DNA of 64,000 nucleotides, from NCBI RefSeq assembly GCF_902859875.1, contig NZ_CADIKF010000027.1:34183-98182 (forward strand), given 5' to 3'. Origin of the DNA: Paraburkholderia solisilvae. Lineage in GTDB: Bacteria > Pseudomonadota > Gammaproteobacteria > Burkholderiales > Burkholderiaceae. A program made the translations under genes and the position numbers. Every line of letters begins with the position of its first letter. Within the stretch, counting starts at the first letter, position 1. Shown here one piece after another: positions 23,994 to 32,506 of this stretch. The notes beneath the pieces were generated by a model. It saw only the letters and a list, made by a program, of their open reading frames with translations. It ran no database searches and was not told the origin of the DNA.

Positions 23994-25316
23994 ATGACCG
24001 ACACCTCCGTCACACCCGCCGTCGCCCAGCCGCAGCTGCAAGGTTATTTGCGCAGCGACGGCCGCAAGGGCATCCGCAATGTGGTCGCGGTCGCGTATCT
24101 CGTCGAATGCGCGCACCATGTTGCACGCGAAATCGTCACGCACTTTCGTGACCCGCTCGACGCGTTCGACGACCCCGCGGCGAGCGGCGCAGCGGGCGAG
24201 CGCGAACCGCCGGTGCATCTGATCGGCTTCCCGGGCTGTTACCCGAACAGCTACGCGGAAAAGATGATGGAACGGCTCACCACGCACCCGAACATCGGCG
24301 CGGTGCTGTTCGTGTCGCTCGGCTGCGAAAGCATGAACAAGCACTATCTGGTCGACGCCGTGCGCGCGAGCGGCCGGCCCGTCGACGTGCTGACGATTCA
24401 GGAGAAGGGCGGCACGCGCAGCACGATCCAGCACGGCATCGACTGGGTCGAACAGGCGCGCGGCAAGCTCGCGACGCAACGCAAGGTGCCGATGGCGCTG
24501 AGCGAACTCGTGATCGGCACGGTCTGCGGCGGCTCGGACGGCACCAGCGGCATTACCGCGAACCCGGCGGTCGGCCGCGCATTCGACGAGTTGATCGATG
24601 CGGGCGCGACCTGCATCTTCGAGGAAACCGGCGAACTGGTCGGCTGCGAGTTTCATATGAAAAGCCGCGCGGCGCGTGCGGAGCTGGGCGACGAAATCGT
24701 CGCGTGTGTCGCGAAGGCGGCGCGCTACTACTCGATTCTCGGGCACGGCAGCTTCGCGGTCGGCAATGCGGACGGCGGCCTGACGACGCAGGAGGAAAAG
24801 TCGCTCGGCGCGTATGCGAAAAGCGGCGCGTCGCCGATTGTCGGCATCGTGAAGCCGGGCGACGTGCCGCCGACCGGCGGCCTGTATCTGCTCGACGTGG
24901 TGCCCGACGGCGAGCCGCGTTTCGGCTTTCCGAACATCAGCGACAATGCGGAGATCGCGGAGCTGATCGCATGCGGCTCGCATCTGATTCTGTTTACCAC
25001 CGGCCGCGGCTCGGTGGTCGGCTCGGCCATTTCGCCGGTGATCAAGGTCTGCGCGAATCCGGACACGTATCGCAATCTGTCGGGCGATATGGACGTCGAC
25101 GCGGGGCGGATTCTCGAAGGCCGCGCGTCGCTGGACGAAGTGGGCCGCGAGGTGTTCGACGTCACGGTGCGCGTCGCGCAAGGCATTCCGTCGAAATCCG
25201 AAACGCTCGGGCACCAGGAGTTTATCCTTACGTACAAGACATTCGAGCCGGTCGGGCCTGCTTGTCTGCCGGGCAATGCGGTGTTGACGCGGCGGATGGT
25301 GGAGATCGCGCCGTAG
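23994..25316 (+). CDS. UxaA-family sugar-acid dehydratase large subunit
   Basis: A 440-residue protein starting at ATG 23994 (an open frame extends back to 23805 through the small-subunit gene and is not real). Landmarks of the UxaA/GarD C-terminal domain: YLRSDGRKGIRNVVAVAYLVEC (shortened: GRKGIRNVV), GFPGCYPN, GTVCGGSDG and FEETGELVGCE, with cysteines suited to the metal or cluster site. It acts with the upstream SAF protein. This is a different fold from the enolase-type L-fuconate dehydratase of Xanthomonas. Confidence 0.9.
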   Translation: MTDTSVTPAVAQPQLQGYLRSDGRKGIRNVVAVAYLVECAHHVAREIVTHFRDPLDAFDDPAASGAAGEREPPVHLIGFPGCYPNSYAEKMMERLTTHPNIGAVLFVSLGCESMNKHYLVDAVRASGRPVDVLTIQEKGGTRSTIQHGIDWVEQARGKLATQRKVPMALSELVIGTVCGGSDGTSGITANPAVGRAFDELIDAGATCIFEETGELVGCEFHMKSRAARAELGDEIVACVAKAARYYSILGHGSFAVGNADGGLTTQEEKSLGAYAKSGASPIVGIVKPGDVPPTGGLYLLDVVPDGEPRFGFPNISDNAEIAELIACGSHLILFTTGRGSVVGSAISPVIKVCANPDTYRNLSGDMDVDAGRILEGRASLDEVGREVFDVTVRVAQGIPSKSETLGHQEFILTYKTFEPVGPACLPGNAVLTRRMVEIAP

Positions 25317-25401
25317 TGCGTTTCGCGAAGCCGCATCGGGCGGCGAGGTGATTCGTTCGGCGGTCGCACGACGCATAAGAAAACAGAAGGAGACATCGAG
25401 G

Positions 25402-26442
25402 ATGACATCCGCAATCGATTCGAACATCGGGCAGCGCCGTTCGATCGGCCGCCGGCCGCTGCAGGTCGGCGGCCTCGGCCTCGGCACCGCGCCGCTCGGC
25501 GGGCTGTACCGCGATCTGACCGACGAGGAAGCGCAGGACACCGTCGACGCCGCGTGGGACTGCGGCGTGCGCTTCTTCGACACCGCGCCGCACTATGGAC
25601 ACACGAAAGCCGAGCACCGGCTCGGCGACGCGCTGCGCCGCTACCCGCGCAACGAGTACGTGTTGTCGACCAAAGCCGGCCGCCGTTTCGTGCCGCGCAC
25701 GCATCCATACGACGGCAGCGAAGGCTGGCAGAACCCGCTGCCGTTCGAAGCGATTTACGACTATACGCACGACAGCATCCTGCGTTCGTTCGAAGACAGC
25801 CAGCAGCGCCTCGGCATCATCGAGATCGACATCCTGCTGATTCACGATATCGGCCGCATGACGCACGGCGACCAGAACCCGCACTACTGGAAGCAACTGA
25901 CCGACGGCGGCGGCTTTCGCGCGCTCGACGAATTGCGCTCGGCGGGCGTCGTGAAGGCGGTCGGCCTCGGCGTCAACGAAGGGCACGCCATACTCGAAAT
26001 GATGGTCGAGTTCGAGATCGACTGCGCGCTGTTGGCGGGCCGCTATACGCTGCTTGAACAGCAGACGCTGAACGATCTGCTGCCGAACTGCGAGAAGCGC
26101 AACGTCAGCATCCTGCTCGGCGGCGCGTTCAATTCGGGCATTCTCGCGCAAGGCGTGTCCGGCGACCTGAAGTTCAACTATGCCGCGGCGCCGCCCGAGG
26201 TGATCGAGCGCGTGGCGCGGCTCGAAGACGTGTGCCGCGCGCATGGCGTGCCGCTTGCCGCGGCGGCGCTGCAGTTTCCGTACGCGCATCCCGCGGTCGC
26301 TACCGTGTTGACCGGCGCGCGCAGCGCCGACGAAATGCGCGCGAACGCCGAATCGTTCGAGCGGCCCATTCCGGTCGCGCTGTGGCAAGCGCTGCAGGAC
26401 CAGGGCTTGATCGACCGGCGTGCCCCGCTGCCGGAGGCATGA
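25402..26442 (+). CDS. Aldo/keto reductase, probable L-fucose dehydrogenase
   Basis: A 346-residue (beta/alpha)8 enzyme with GGAGACATCGAGG upstream of ATG 25402. The AKR catalytic residues are visible: D60 (FFDTAPHYG), Y65, K91 (STKAGR) and a histidine in LLIHDIGR. It resembles D-threo-aldose 1-dehydrogenases (L-fucose dehydrogenase), which oxidise the sugar to its lactone with NAD(P)+. The lactonase gene starts two bases after its stop, consistent with consecutive steps. Substrate is inferred from the pathway. Confidence 0.87.
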   Translation: MTSAIDSNIGQRRSIGRRPLQVGGLGLGTAPLGGLYRDLTDEEAQDTVDAAWDCGVRFFDTAPHYGHTKAEHRLGDALRRYPRNEYVLSTKAGRRFVPRTHPYDGSEGWQNPLPFEAIYDYTHDSILRSFEDSQQRLGIIEIDILLIHDIGRMTHGDQNPHYWKQLTDGGGFRALDELRSAGVVKAVGLGVNEGHAILEMMVEFEIDCALLAGRYTLLEQQTLNDLLPNCEKRNVSILLGGAFNSGILAQGVSGDLKFNYAAAPPEVIERVARLEDVCRAHGVPLAAAALQFPYAHPAVATVLTGARSADEMRANAESFERPIPVALWQALQDQGLIDRRAPLPEA

Positions 26443-26443
26443 C

Positions 26444-27283
26444 GTGACGACGCCGCAGATCGACGCACATCAGCACTACTGGGACCCGGCGCGCGGCGAT
26501 TACGGTTGGCTCACGCCGGCGCTCGCGCCGCTGTACCGCGTATTCGCGCCAGCGGACCTCGCGCCGCTGCGCGAACGCGCCGGCGTCGCACGCACGGTGG
26601 TCGTGCAGGCCGCGCCGAGCGTCGACGAAACGCGCTATCTGCTCGCGCTCGCGCGCAATGACGTGTCGATTGCGGGTGTGGTCGGCTGGGTGCCGCTGCT
26701 CGAACGCGATGCGCCCGCGCTGCTCGCGGAACTGGCGCGCGAGCCCAAATTCAAAGGCGTGCGGCCGATGCTGCAGGATCTGCCCGACGACAACTGGATC
26801 GCCAACCCGGCGCTGCAACCGGCCATCGACGCGCTGATCGCGCACGACCTCGCCTTCGATGCGCTGATTTTCGCGCGCCACGTCGACGCGCTCGAGATCT
26901 TCGCGAAGCGTTTTCCATCGCTGCGCATCGTGGTCGATCATGGCGCGAAGCCGCCGATCCGCGACGGCAGCGCGGGCTGGCACGCGTGGGCGGACGGCAT
27001 CACGCGGCTTGCGCGGCTGCCGCATCTGCACTGCAAACTGTCGGGTCTCGCGACCGAGGCCGCCGCGGGCTGGACCGAAGCGACGCTGCGGCCGTACGTC
27101 GACCATCTGCTCGCGGCGTTCGGACCGGCGCGGCTGATGTGGGGCAGCGACTGGCCGGTGCTGAACCTGAACGGCGACTATCTGCTGTGGCATTCGATCG
27201 CGACGACGCTCGTCGCCGCGCTGTCCGACGCGCAGCGCGATGCGATATTCGGCGCCAACGCCACGGCTTTTTACCGCCTGTAA
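26444..27283 (+). CDS. Amidohydrolase (COG3618), probable L-fuconolactonase
   Basis: A 279-residue TIM-barrel hydrolase starting at GTG 26444 with GGAGG 8 bases upstream, immediately after the aldose dehydrogenase stop. The metal-binding motif HQH lies at residues 9-11 (IDAHQHYWDP). Later landmarks are VVQAAPSVDET, VVDHGAKP and the active-site WGSDWPV near residue 237. COG3618 members hydrolyse sugar lactones. With its neighbours it should open L-fucono-1,5-lactone to L-fuconate. Confidence 0.88.
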   Translation: MTTPQIDAHQHYWDPARGDYGWLTPALAPLYRVFAPADLAPLRERAGVARTVVVQAAPSVDETRYLLALARNDVSIAGVVGWVPLLERDAPALLAELAREPKFKGVRPMLQDLPDDNWIANPALQPAIDALIAHDLAFDALIFARHVDALEIFAKRFPSLRIVVDHGAKPPIRDGSAGWHAWADGITRLARLPHLHCKLSGLATEAAAGWTEATLRPYVDHLLAAFGPARLMWGSDWPVLNLNGDYLLWHSIATTLVAALSDAQRDAIFGANATAFYRL

Positions 27284-27445
27284 GTGCGCATGCACCGCCG
27301 ACGGATGCACAATCACAACTGCCGCCGCGCGACCTGCGACCCGCGATGTGCGACCCCGCGCGCAACACCGGCACGCGCCGCGACCCGCGCGGCGCACGCG
27401 GTTCGGCGGTGATTCAAACCAACATCAAACAGACTGGAGACGCAG

Positions 27446-28198
27446 ATGACACAGATGACGCAGCGACTGGCCGGCAAAACGGCCGTGATCACCGCTGCCG
27501 GGCAAGGCATCGGCCTTGCGACCGCCGAACTTTTCGCGCGTGAAGGCGCCCGCGTGATTGCGACCGACATCCGCCTCGATTCGCTCGCCGGCAAGCCGGT
27601 CGACGCGCGCCAGCTCGACGTGCGCGATAGCGCCGCGATCGATGCGCTGGCGAAAGACGTGGGTCCGATCGACGTGTTGTTCAACTGCGCGGGCTTCGTG
27701 CACGCCGGCTCGATTCTCGAAGCCAGCGAAGCAGACTGGGATTTCGCCTTCGACCTGAATGCGAAGGCGATGTACCGGACCATTCGCGCGTTTCTGCCCG
27801 GCATGCTGGAAAAGGGCGGCGGCTCGATCATCAATATGTCGTCGGCGGCATCGAGCGTGAAGGGCGTGCCGAACCGTTTCGTCTATGGCGCATCGAAAGC
27901 GGCGGTGATCGGTCTCACGAAAGCGGTGGCAGCGGACTTCGTCACGCGTGGTGTACGCTGTAACGCGATTTGCCCGGGCACGGTCGCGTCGCCGTCGCTC
28001 GAACAGCGGATCGCCGAGCAGGCTCAGGCGCAGGGCAAGCATGTCGCCGATGTGCAGGCCGCGTTTGTCGCGCGCCAGCCGATGGGCCGCATCGGCAAGC
28101 CGGAAGAGATCGCGGCGCTCGCGCTCTATCTGGCTTCGGACGAATCGGCGTTCACCACCGGCCACGCGCATGTGATCGACGGCGGTTGGTCGAACTGA
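27446..28198 (+). CDS. SDR oxidoreductase, probable 2-keto-3-deoxy-L-fuconate dehydrogenase
   Basis: A 250-residue short-chain dehydrogenase. The nucleotide loop is AAGQGIG (residues 17-23). D41 after the second strand favours NAD+. The catalytic residues are S133, Y147 and K151 (YGASK), with N105. Ending HVIDGGWSN is typical. It should oxidise 2-keto-3-deoxy-L-fuconate to 2,4-diketo-3-deoxy-L-fuconate. GGAGACGCAG lies upstream. A 160-base gap separates it from the lactonase gene, but strand and context keep it in the operon. Confidence 0.88.
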   Translation: MTQMTQRLAGKTAVITAAGQGIGLATAELFAREGARVIATDIRLDSLAGKPVDARQLDVRDSAAIDALAKDVGPIDVLFNCAGFVHAGSILEASEADWDFAFDLNAKAMYRTIRAFLPGMLEKGGGSIINMSSAASSVKGVPNRFVYGASKAAVIGLTKAVAADFVTRGVRCNAICPGTVASPSLEQRIAEQAQAQGKHVADVQAAFVARQPMGRIGKPEEIAALALYLASDESAFTTGHAHVIDGGWSN

Positions 28199-28254
28199 CC
28201 GGTTGCCTGTCTCATTCCTTCGAACGTCTGTTGAACTTACAGGAAACCGCAACA

Positions 28255-29103
28255 ATGAAACTGCTTCGTTACGGACCGAAAGGTCAGGAAAAGCCCGGCA
28301 TGCTCGATGCGCAAGGCAAGATTCGCGATCTGTCGCAAGTGGTCGGCGACATCGACGGCAGCGTGCTCGACGACGCGAGTCTCGCGAAGCTGCGCGCGTT
28401 CGATCCGGCGTCGCTGCCGCTCGTCGACGGCAATCCGCGTATCGGCCCGTGTGTCGGCAAGATCGGCAAGTTCGTCTGTATCGGCCTGAATTACGCGGAT
28501 CACGCGGCGGAATCGAATCTGCCGGTGCCGCCGGAACCGGTGATCTTCAACAAGTGGACCAGCGCGATCTGCGGTCCTGACGACGACGTCGAAATTCCGC
28601 GCGGCTCGAAGAAGACCGACTGGGAAGTCGAACTGGGCATCGTGATCGGCAAGGCCGCGAAGTACGTCGACGAAGCGAACGCGCTCGACTACGTGGCGGG
28701 CTATTGCGTGATCAACGACGTGTCGGAGCGCGAGTGGCAACTCGAGCGCGCCGGACAATGGGACAAGGGCAAGGGTTTCGACACGTTCGGCCCGATCGGC
28801 CCGTGGATGGTCACGCGCGACGAAGTGCCCGATCCGCAGAACCTGAAGCTGTGGCTCGAAGTGGACGGTCATCGCTACCAGAACGGCAGCACGAAGACGA
28901 TGATTTTCGGCGTGAAGAAGCTCGTGTCGTATCTGTCGCAGTGCATGAGCCTGCAACCGGGCGATGTGATCTCGACCGGCACGCCGCCGGGCGTCGGCAT
29001 GGGCGTGAAGCCGTCGCCGGTGTATCTGAAGCCGGGGCAGACGATGCGTCTGTCTATCGAAGGGCTCGGCGAGCAGCAGCAGAAGACGTACGCGGCGGAC
29101 TAA
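28255..29103 (+). CDS. FAH-family 2,4-diketo-3-deoxy-L-fuconate hydrolase
   Basis: A 282-residue fumarylacetoacetate-hydrolase-fold enzyme (often annotated ureidoglycolate lyase). ATG 28255 has CAGGAAA upstream. The N-terminal part (MKLLRYGPKGQEKPG) is the usual cap. The catalytic core includes GLNYADHA, the metal ligands E124 and E126 in WEVELGIVIG, D155 in VINDVSERE, and the closing GTPPGVGMG. It should cleave the diketo acid to pyruvate and L-lactate, finishing the pathway. Confidence 0.9.
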   Translation: MKLLRYGPKGQEKPGMLDAQGKIRDLSQVVGDIDGSVLDDASLAKLRAFDPASLPLVDGNPRIGPCVGKIGKFVCIGLNYADHAAESNLPVPPEPVIFNKWTSAICGPDDDVEIPRGSKKTDWEVELGIVIGKAAKYVDEANALDYVAGYCVINDVSEREWQLERAGQWDKGKGFDTFGPIGPWMVTRDEVPDPQNLKLWLEVDGHRYQNGSTKTMIFGVKKLVSYLSQCMSLQPGDVISTGTPPGVGMGVKPSPVYLKPGQTMRLSIEGLGEQQQKTYAAD

Positions 29104-29240
29104 GCGATTGTCTGGTGCTGGACCCACTACGGTAGTGGGGAGCCGGCGTCGTTCACGTGCCGAACGTGGCGGCGCCGGCCGGTTACTGGCTCTGCAGAAT
29201 TTTCTATAGTAACAACGCCACTCCCTCCAGATCCCGCCCG

Positions 29241-29687
29241 TCATTCCGCCTGCACTTCTTCCTTATGATTTTCGGTGCCGTCGCCGATCCGGTTGACGGT
29301 GCCCTGCGCGACGGCGATCAGCCGCTCGCGATCGCCATCCGTCACGAACACGCTGCATTGACAGGTCGCCTGATGGCGGCCCGCGTACACGACCTCCGCA
29401 CGCACCATCAGCACCCCGGTCACCGCGGGCCGCAGATAGTTGATCTTGTACTCGCCGATAATCACCCGCGGCCCCAGCGCCAGCGCGCCGGCAAACGTCA
29501 ATGCATTGTCCGCGAGATAGCTGATCACGCCGCCGTGGACGAATCCATGTTGCTGCCGCAGATCGTCGCGGATCGGCAGGCACAACGTCAGCTCGTTGGC
29601 GCCGACATACATCAGTTCGGTGCCCAGCAGCGTGCTGAACGGCTGCGCATGCAATGCGCCGCGCGCGCGATCCAGAAGATCGGTCAT
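29241..29687 (-). CDS. PaaI-like hot-dog thioesterase
   Basis: A 148-residue protein starting at 29687 with AAGGAA upstream. The hot-dog landmarks are QHGFVHGGVISYLADNA (catalytic Asp after the HGG turn) and KINYLRPAVTG followed by AEVVYAGRHQATCQC. Such enzymes hydrolyse acyl-CoA thioesters in the cytoplasm. The substrate cannot be told. It converges on the sugar operon and is divergent from the chemoreceptor gene, with no functional link evident. Confidence 0.88.
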   Translation of the reverse strand: MTDLLDRARGALHAQPFSTLLGTELMYVGANELTLCLPIRDDLRQQHGFVHGGVISYLADNALTFAGALALGPRVIIGEYKINYLRPAVTGVLMVRAEVVYAGRHQATCQCSVFVTDGDRERLIAVAQGTVNRIGDGTENHKEEVQAE

Positions 29688-29841
29688 CGTCGGATTCCTT
29701 CGGGGCGAGGCCCGCAGTGACGTTCCACCCACTCTAGGAAGCGCCAACACGCCTAGTCAAGGTAATCCGGAAAAAATCACGATGTAATTATTGTGAAAAA
29801 CGTCGGTAATCAGACGCGGACTGGCCGGCAGACACCGGCGC

Positions 29842-29864
29842 CGGGGGGGCTTGCCACCCCCCCG
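29842..29864. repeat. G/C-tract hairpin
   Basis: CGGGGGGG (29842-29849) pairs with CCCCCCCG (29857-29864) around CTTGCCA. It lies in the divergent thioesterase/chemoreceptor region, upstream of the sigma-28-like promoter. Function unknown. Confidence 0.7.
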
Positions 29865-29874
29865 TCGTTTGATC

Positions 29875-29901
29875 TCAAGTCAGCGCGCGTATTGCCGTAA
29901 A
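29875..29901 (+). promoter_or_regulatory. Sigma-28 (FliA)-type promoter of the chemoreceptor
   Basis: TCAAGTCA (29875-29882), 11 bases, GCCGTAAA (29894-29901), close to the flagellar consensus TAAAGTTT-N11-GCCGATAA. The predicted start lies about 40 bases before the chemoreceptor ATG. Confidence 0.7.
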
Positions 29902-29938
29902 CCCGAGTCAATCAATGGGTTTCTTATCGCAATACGCG
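29886..29938. repeat. Composite dyad before the chemoreceptor gene
   Basis: CGCGTATTGC (29886-29895) is exactly complementary to GCAATACGCG (29929-29938), and inside it AAACCC (29899-29904) pairs with GGGTTT (29917-29922). The dyad overlaps the sigma-28-type -10 and ends at the ribosome site. Confidence 0.75.
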
Positions 29939-29949
29939 GGTGGTAACTG

Positions 29950-31515
29950 ATGTTAAGCAAGATCAAGGTCTCCTCGGGCCTTCTATGTGTTCTGGCCGCT
30001 TTCTGCATGTTCCAGCTGGTGAGCGCGGCGCTCGGTTTCTGGTCGCTCACCCGCACGCACGACGACGTCGGCGACCTCGCGAATGTCGCGCTGGGTCAGG
30101 TCAACGCGGTCAACGAAACCACGCAGCATTTGATGGACGCGCGCATCAACCTGTCGCGCGCCGGCACGCGGATGGTGCGCGGCGGCGCGGAGCCGGCCGA
30201 CATCGTTCAGCACGCGCGCGAACAGCTGGCCGCCGCGGATCGCTCGTTCGCGGCATTCGCGCAGGCGCCGAAGCTCAACGACGAAAACGGCACGCGCGCG
30301 GCGGCGCTCACCGAGCGGTACCAGAAGATTCATGACGCGCTCATCGAACTCGCGCAATTTCTCGACGCGGGCAATATTCAGGCGTTTCTCGATCAGCCGA
30401 CGCAAAGCTTGCAGGACGCTTACCTGAACGAGACGAACAACTTCACGCAGTTCGGCGCAGGCATCAGTCACGCGTCGTTCGATTCGATCGACGGCCGGCT
30501 CGCGCTGTTCCAGATGGTCGGCATCGTGCTTCTGGTGCTGCTGTTCGGCATCACGGTGGCCGTCTATCAGGTGCTCAAGCGCGGCGTGCTCGCGCCGCTC
30601 GAGGAAGCGGGGCGGCACTTCGACCGTATTGCGCAAGGCCGCCTCGATCAGCCGGTCGAGTCGCACGGCACCAATGAAATCGGCCGCCTGTTCGCGGGGC
30701 TCGCGAGCATGCAGGCAAGCGTCGCGCGCACCGTGAGCACGGTGCGCGAAACCGCGGATTCGATTCACCTCGGCGCCAACGAAATCGCGACCGGCAACGC
30801 GGATCTGTCCGCGCGCACCGAAAACCAGGCCGCGTCGCTCGAGCAAACCGCGGCGAGCATGCAGGAGCTGACCGCGACCGTGAGCCGTAACGCGGACCAT
30901 GCCCGCGAAGCGAACACGCTCGCGGCGAACGCGCTCGACGCAACGTCGCGCGGCAGCGGCGTGGTCGACGGCGTGGTCGCGAAGATGCGTGGCATCGCGC
31001 GAAGCTCCGACCGGATCGCCGAGATTATCGGCGTGATCGACGGCATCGCGTTCCAGACCAATATTCTTGCGCTGAACGCCGCGGTGGAAGCCGCGCGGGC
31101 GGGCGAAGAGGGGCGCGGTTTCGCAGTCGTGGCGGGCGAGGTGCGCGGCCTTGCGCAGCGCAGCGCGCAATCGGCCAAGGAGATCAAGGAGCTGATCAAT
31201 GAATCGGTCTCCGAGATTCGCGACGGCTCGACGCTCGTCGAGCGCGCCGGCGAGGCGATGCACGAAGTATCCGCGTCGATTTCGCGCGTCACGCAGATGA
31301 TGACCGAGATCAGCGCGTCATCGCTTGAACAGAGCAGCGGCATCGAGCAGGTGAAGCAGGCGGTTGTGCAGATGGACGGGATGACGCAGCAGAATGCGGC
31401 GCTCGTCGAACAGGCGGCGGCCGCCGCCGCATCGCTGCATCAGCAGACCCGCCAGCTGAAAGATGCAGTCGCAGTGTTCGAGATTTCCAATTCGGTGCTG
31501 GCGGCGGGCCGATAG
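29950..31515 (+). CDS. Methyl-accepting chemotaxis protein (Tar/Tsr type)
   Basis: A 521-residue receptor. First membrane helix about 8-28; periplasmic four-helix-bundle sensor about 30-185; second helix about 188-208; HAMP about 210-262; then the methyl-accepting coiled coil with the conserved hairpin tip IAFQTNILALNAAVEAARAG near residues 368-387. The ligand is unknown. There is no C-terminal CheR-binding pentapeptide. The sigma-28-type promoter upstream ties it to flagellar expression. Confidence 0.95.
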   Translation: MLSKIKVSSGLLCVLAAFCMFQLVSAALGFWSLTRTHDDVGDLANVALGQVNAVNETTQHLMDARINLSRAGTRMVRGGAEPADIVQHAREQLAAADRSFAAFAQAPKLNDENGTRAAALTERYQKIHDALIELAQFLDAGNIQAFLDQPTQSLQDAYLNETNNFTQFGAGISHASFDSIDGRLALFQMVGIVLLVLLFGITVAVYQVLKRGVLAPLEEAGRHFDRIAQGRLDQPVESHGTNEIGRLFAGLASMQASVARTVSTVRETADSIHLGANEIATGNADLSARTENQAASLEQTAASMQELTATVSRNADHAREANTLAANALDATSRGSGVVDGVVAKMRGIARSSDRIAEIIGVIDGIAFQTNILALNAAVEAARAGEEGRGFAVVAGEVRGLAQRSAQSAKEIKELINESVSEIRDGSTLVERAGEAMHEVSASISRVTQMMTEISASSLEQSSGIEQVKQAVVQMDGMTQQNAALVEQAAAAAASLHQQTRQLKDAVAVFEISNSVLAAGR

Positions 31516-31560
31516 CTCGGTTATCTTCGGGTTGCTGCCGGTAAGAACCGAGGTGACTTG

Positions 31561-32421
31561 ATGAAACCCGAGATCGAAGCGTTCCACGATCCCGTAACGG
31601 CCACGATAAGCTACGTTGTGCATGCCGGACGCGGTTCGCCGTGCGCGATCATCGATTCGGTGCTCGACTACGACCCGCGTTCGGGGCGCACGTCGACGCA
31701 ATCCGCCGACCGCATCATCCAGTTCGTGCGCGATCGGGCGCTTCACGTGCAGTGGCTGCTCGAGACGCACGCGCACGCGGACCATCTGTCGGCGGCGCCG
31801 TATCTGCGCGAGCATCTGGGCGGCGCGATCGGCATCGGCGAACACATTCGCTCAGTGCAGAAGATCTTCGCGCCGATGTTCAACTTCGAAGCCGAGTTTC
31901 ATGCGGACGGCTCGCAGTTCGATCACCTGTTTGTTGCGGACGAAACTTTCCGCATCGGCGAACTGGAAGCGACCGTGCTGCACGTGCCCGGCCACACGCT
32001 TGCCGATGTCGCGTACCGGTTCGATGGCGCGGTATTCGTCGGCGATACGCTGTTCATGCCGGACGTCGGCACTGCGCGCTGCGATTTCCCGGGCGGCGAC
32101 GCGCGCATGTTGTACGCGTCGATCCGCCGCCTGCTGAGCCTGCCGGGCGATACGCAGCTCTATATGTGCCACGACTACCCGCCGAACGGACGCGGCGTGT
32201 GCTGGCAGACGACCGTTGCCGACCAGCGCGAACGCAATGTCCATATGCATGAGTCCGTCGAGGAGCAGGCCTTCGTGCAGATGCGCACGACGCGCGATGC
32301 GACGCTCGGCATGCCGACGCTGCTGATCCCGTCGATTCAGCTGAATATCCGCGCGGGTGTCGCACCGCCGCCGGAGGCGAACGGCATCCGGTATCTGAAG
32401 ACGCCGCTCAACGTGCTGTGA
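31561..32421 (+). CDS. MBL-fold metallohydrolase, persulfide-dioxygenase-like (Blh)
   Basis: A 286-residue metallo-beta-lactamase-fold protein. The metal motif HAHADH is at residues 70-75, with H145 (VPGHT), D162 (VGDTLF) and a late histidine in MCHDYPP. The DPRSGRTS segment near residue 38 and NGIRYLKTPLNVL at the C-terminus are typical of Blh/ETHE1-like persulfide dioxygenases, which oxidise glutathione persulfide in sulfide detoxification. There is no rhodanese domain and no adjacent sulfide gene, so the role is inferred from sequence only. Confidence 0.82.
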   Translation: MKPEIEAFHDPVTATISYVVHAGRGSPCAIIDSVLDYDPRSGRTSTQSADRIIQFVRDRALHVQWLLETHAHADHLSAAPYLREHLGGAIGIGEHIRSVQKIFAPMFNFEAEFHADGSQFDHLFVADETFRIGELEATVLHVPGHTLADVAYRFDGAVFVGDTLFMPDVGTARCDFPGGDARMLYASIRRLLSLPGDTQLYMCHDYPPNGRGVCWQTTVADQRERNVHMHESVEEQAFVQMRTTRDATLGMPTLLIPSIQLNIRAGVAPPPEANGIRYLKTPLNVL

Positions 32422-32506
32422 GCGTCGGCGTTGCAAAGCCCCTGTGTTTCCATCATGCAAGCCGCAGCGCCAACATCGATGTGATGGCGCTGCGCGTCAT
32501 GGCGCC

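Noticed and set aside
29123..29139. CCCACTA-CGG-TAGTGGG hairpin after the sugar operon considered as its terminator
   Set aside because: The stem is 7 bp with a 3-base loop and no T-tract follows, so it is not supported as an intrinsic terminator.
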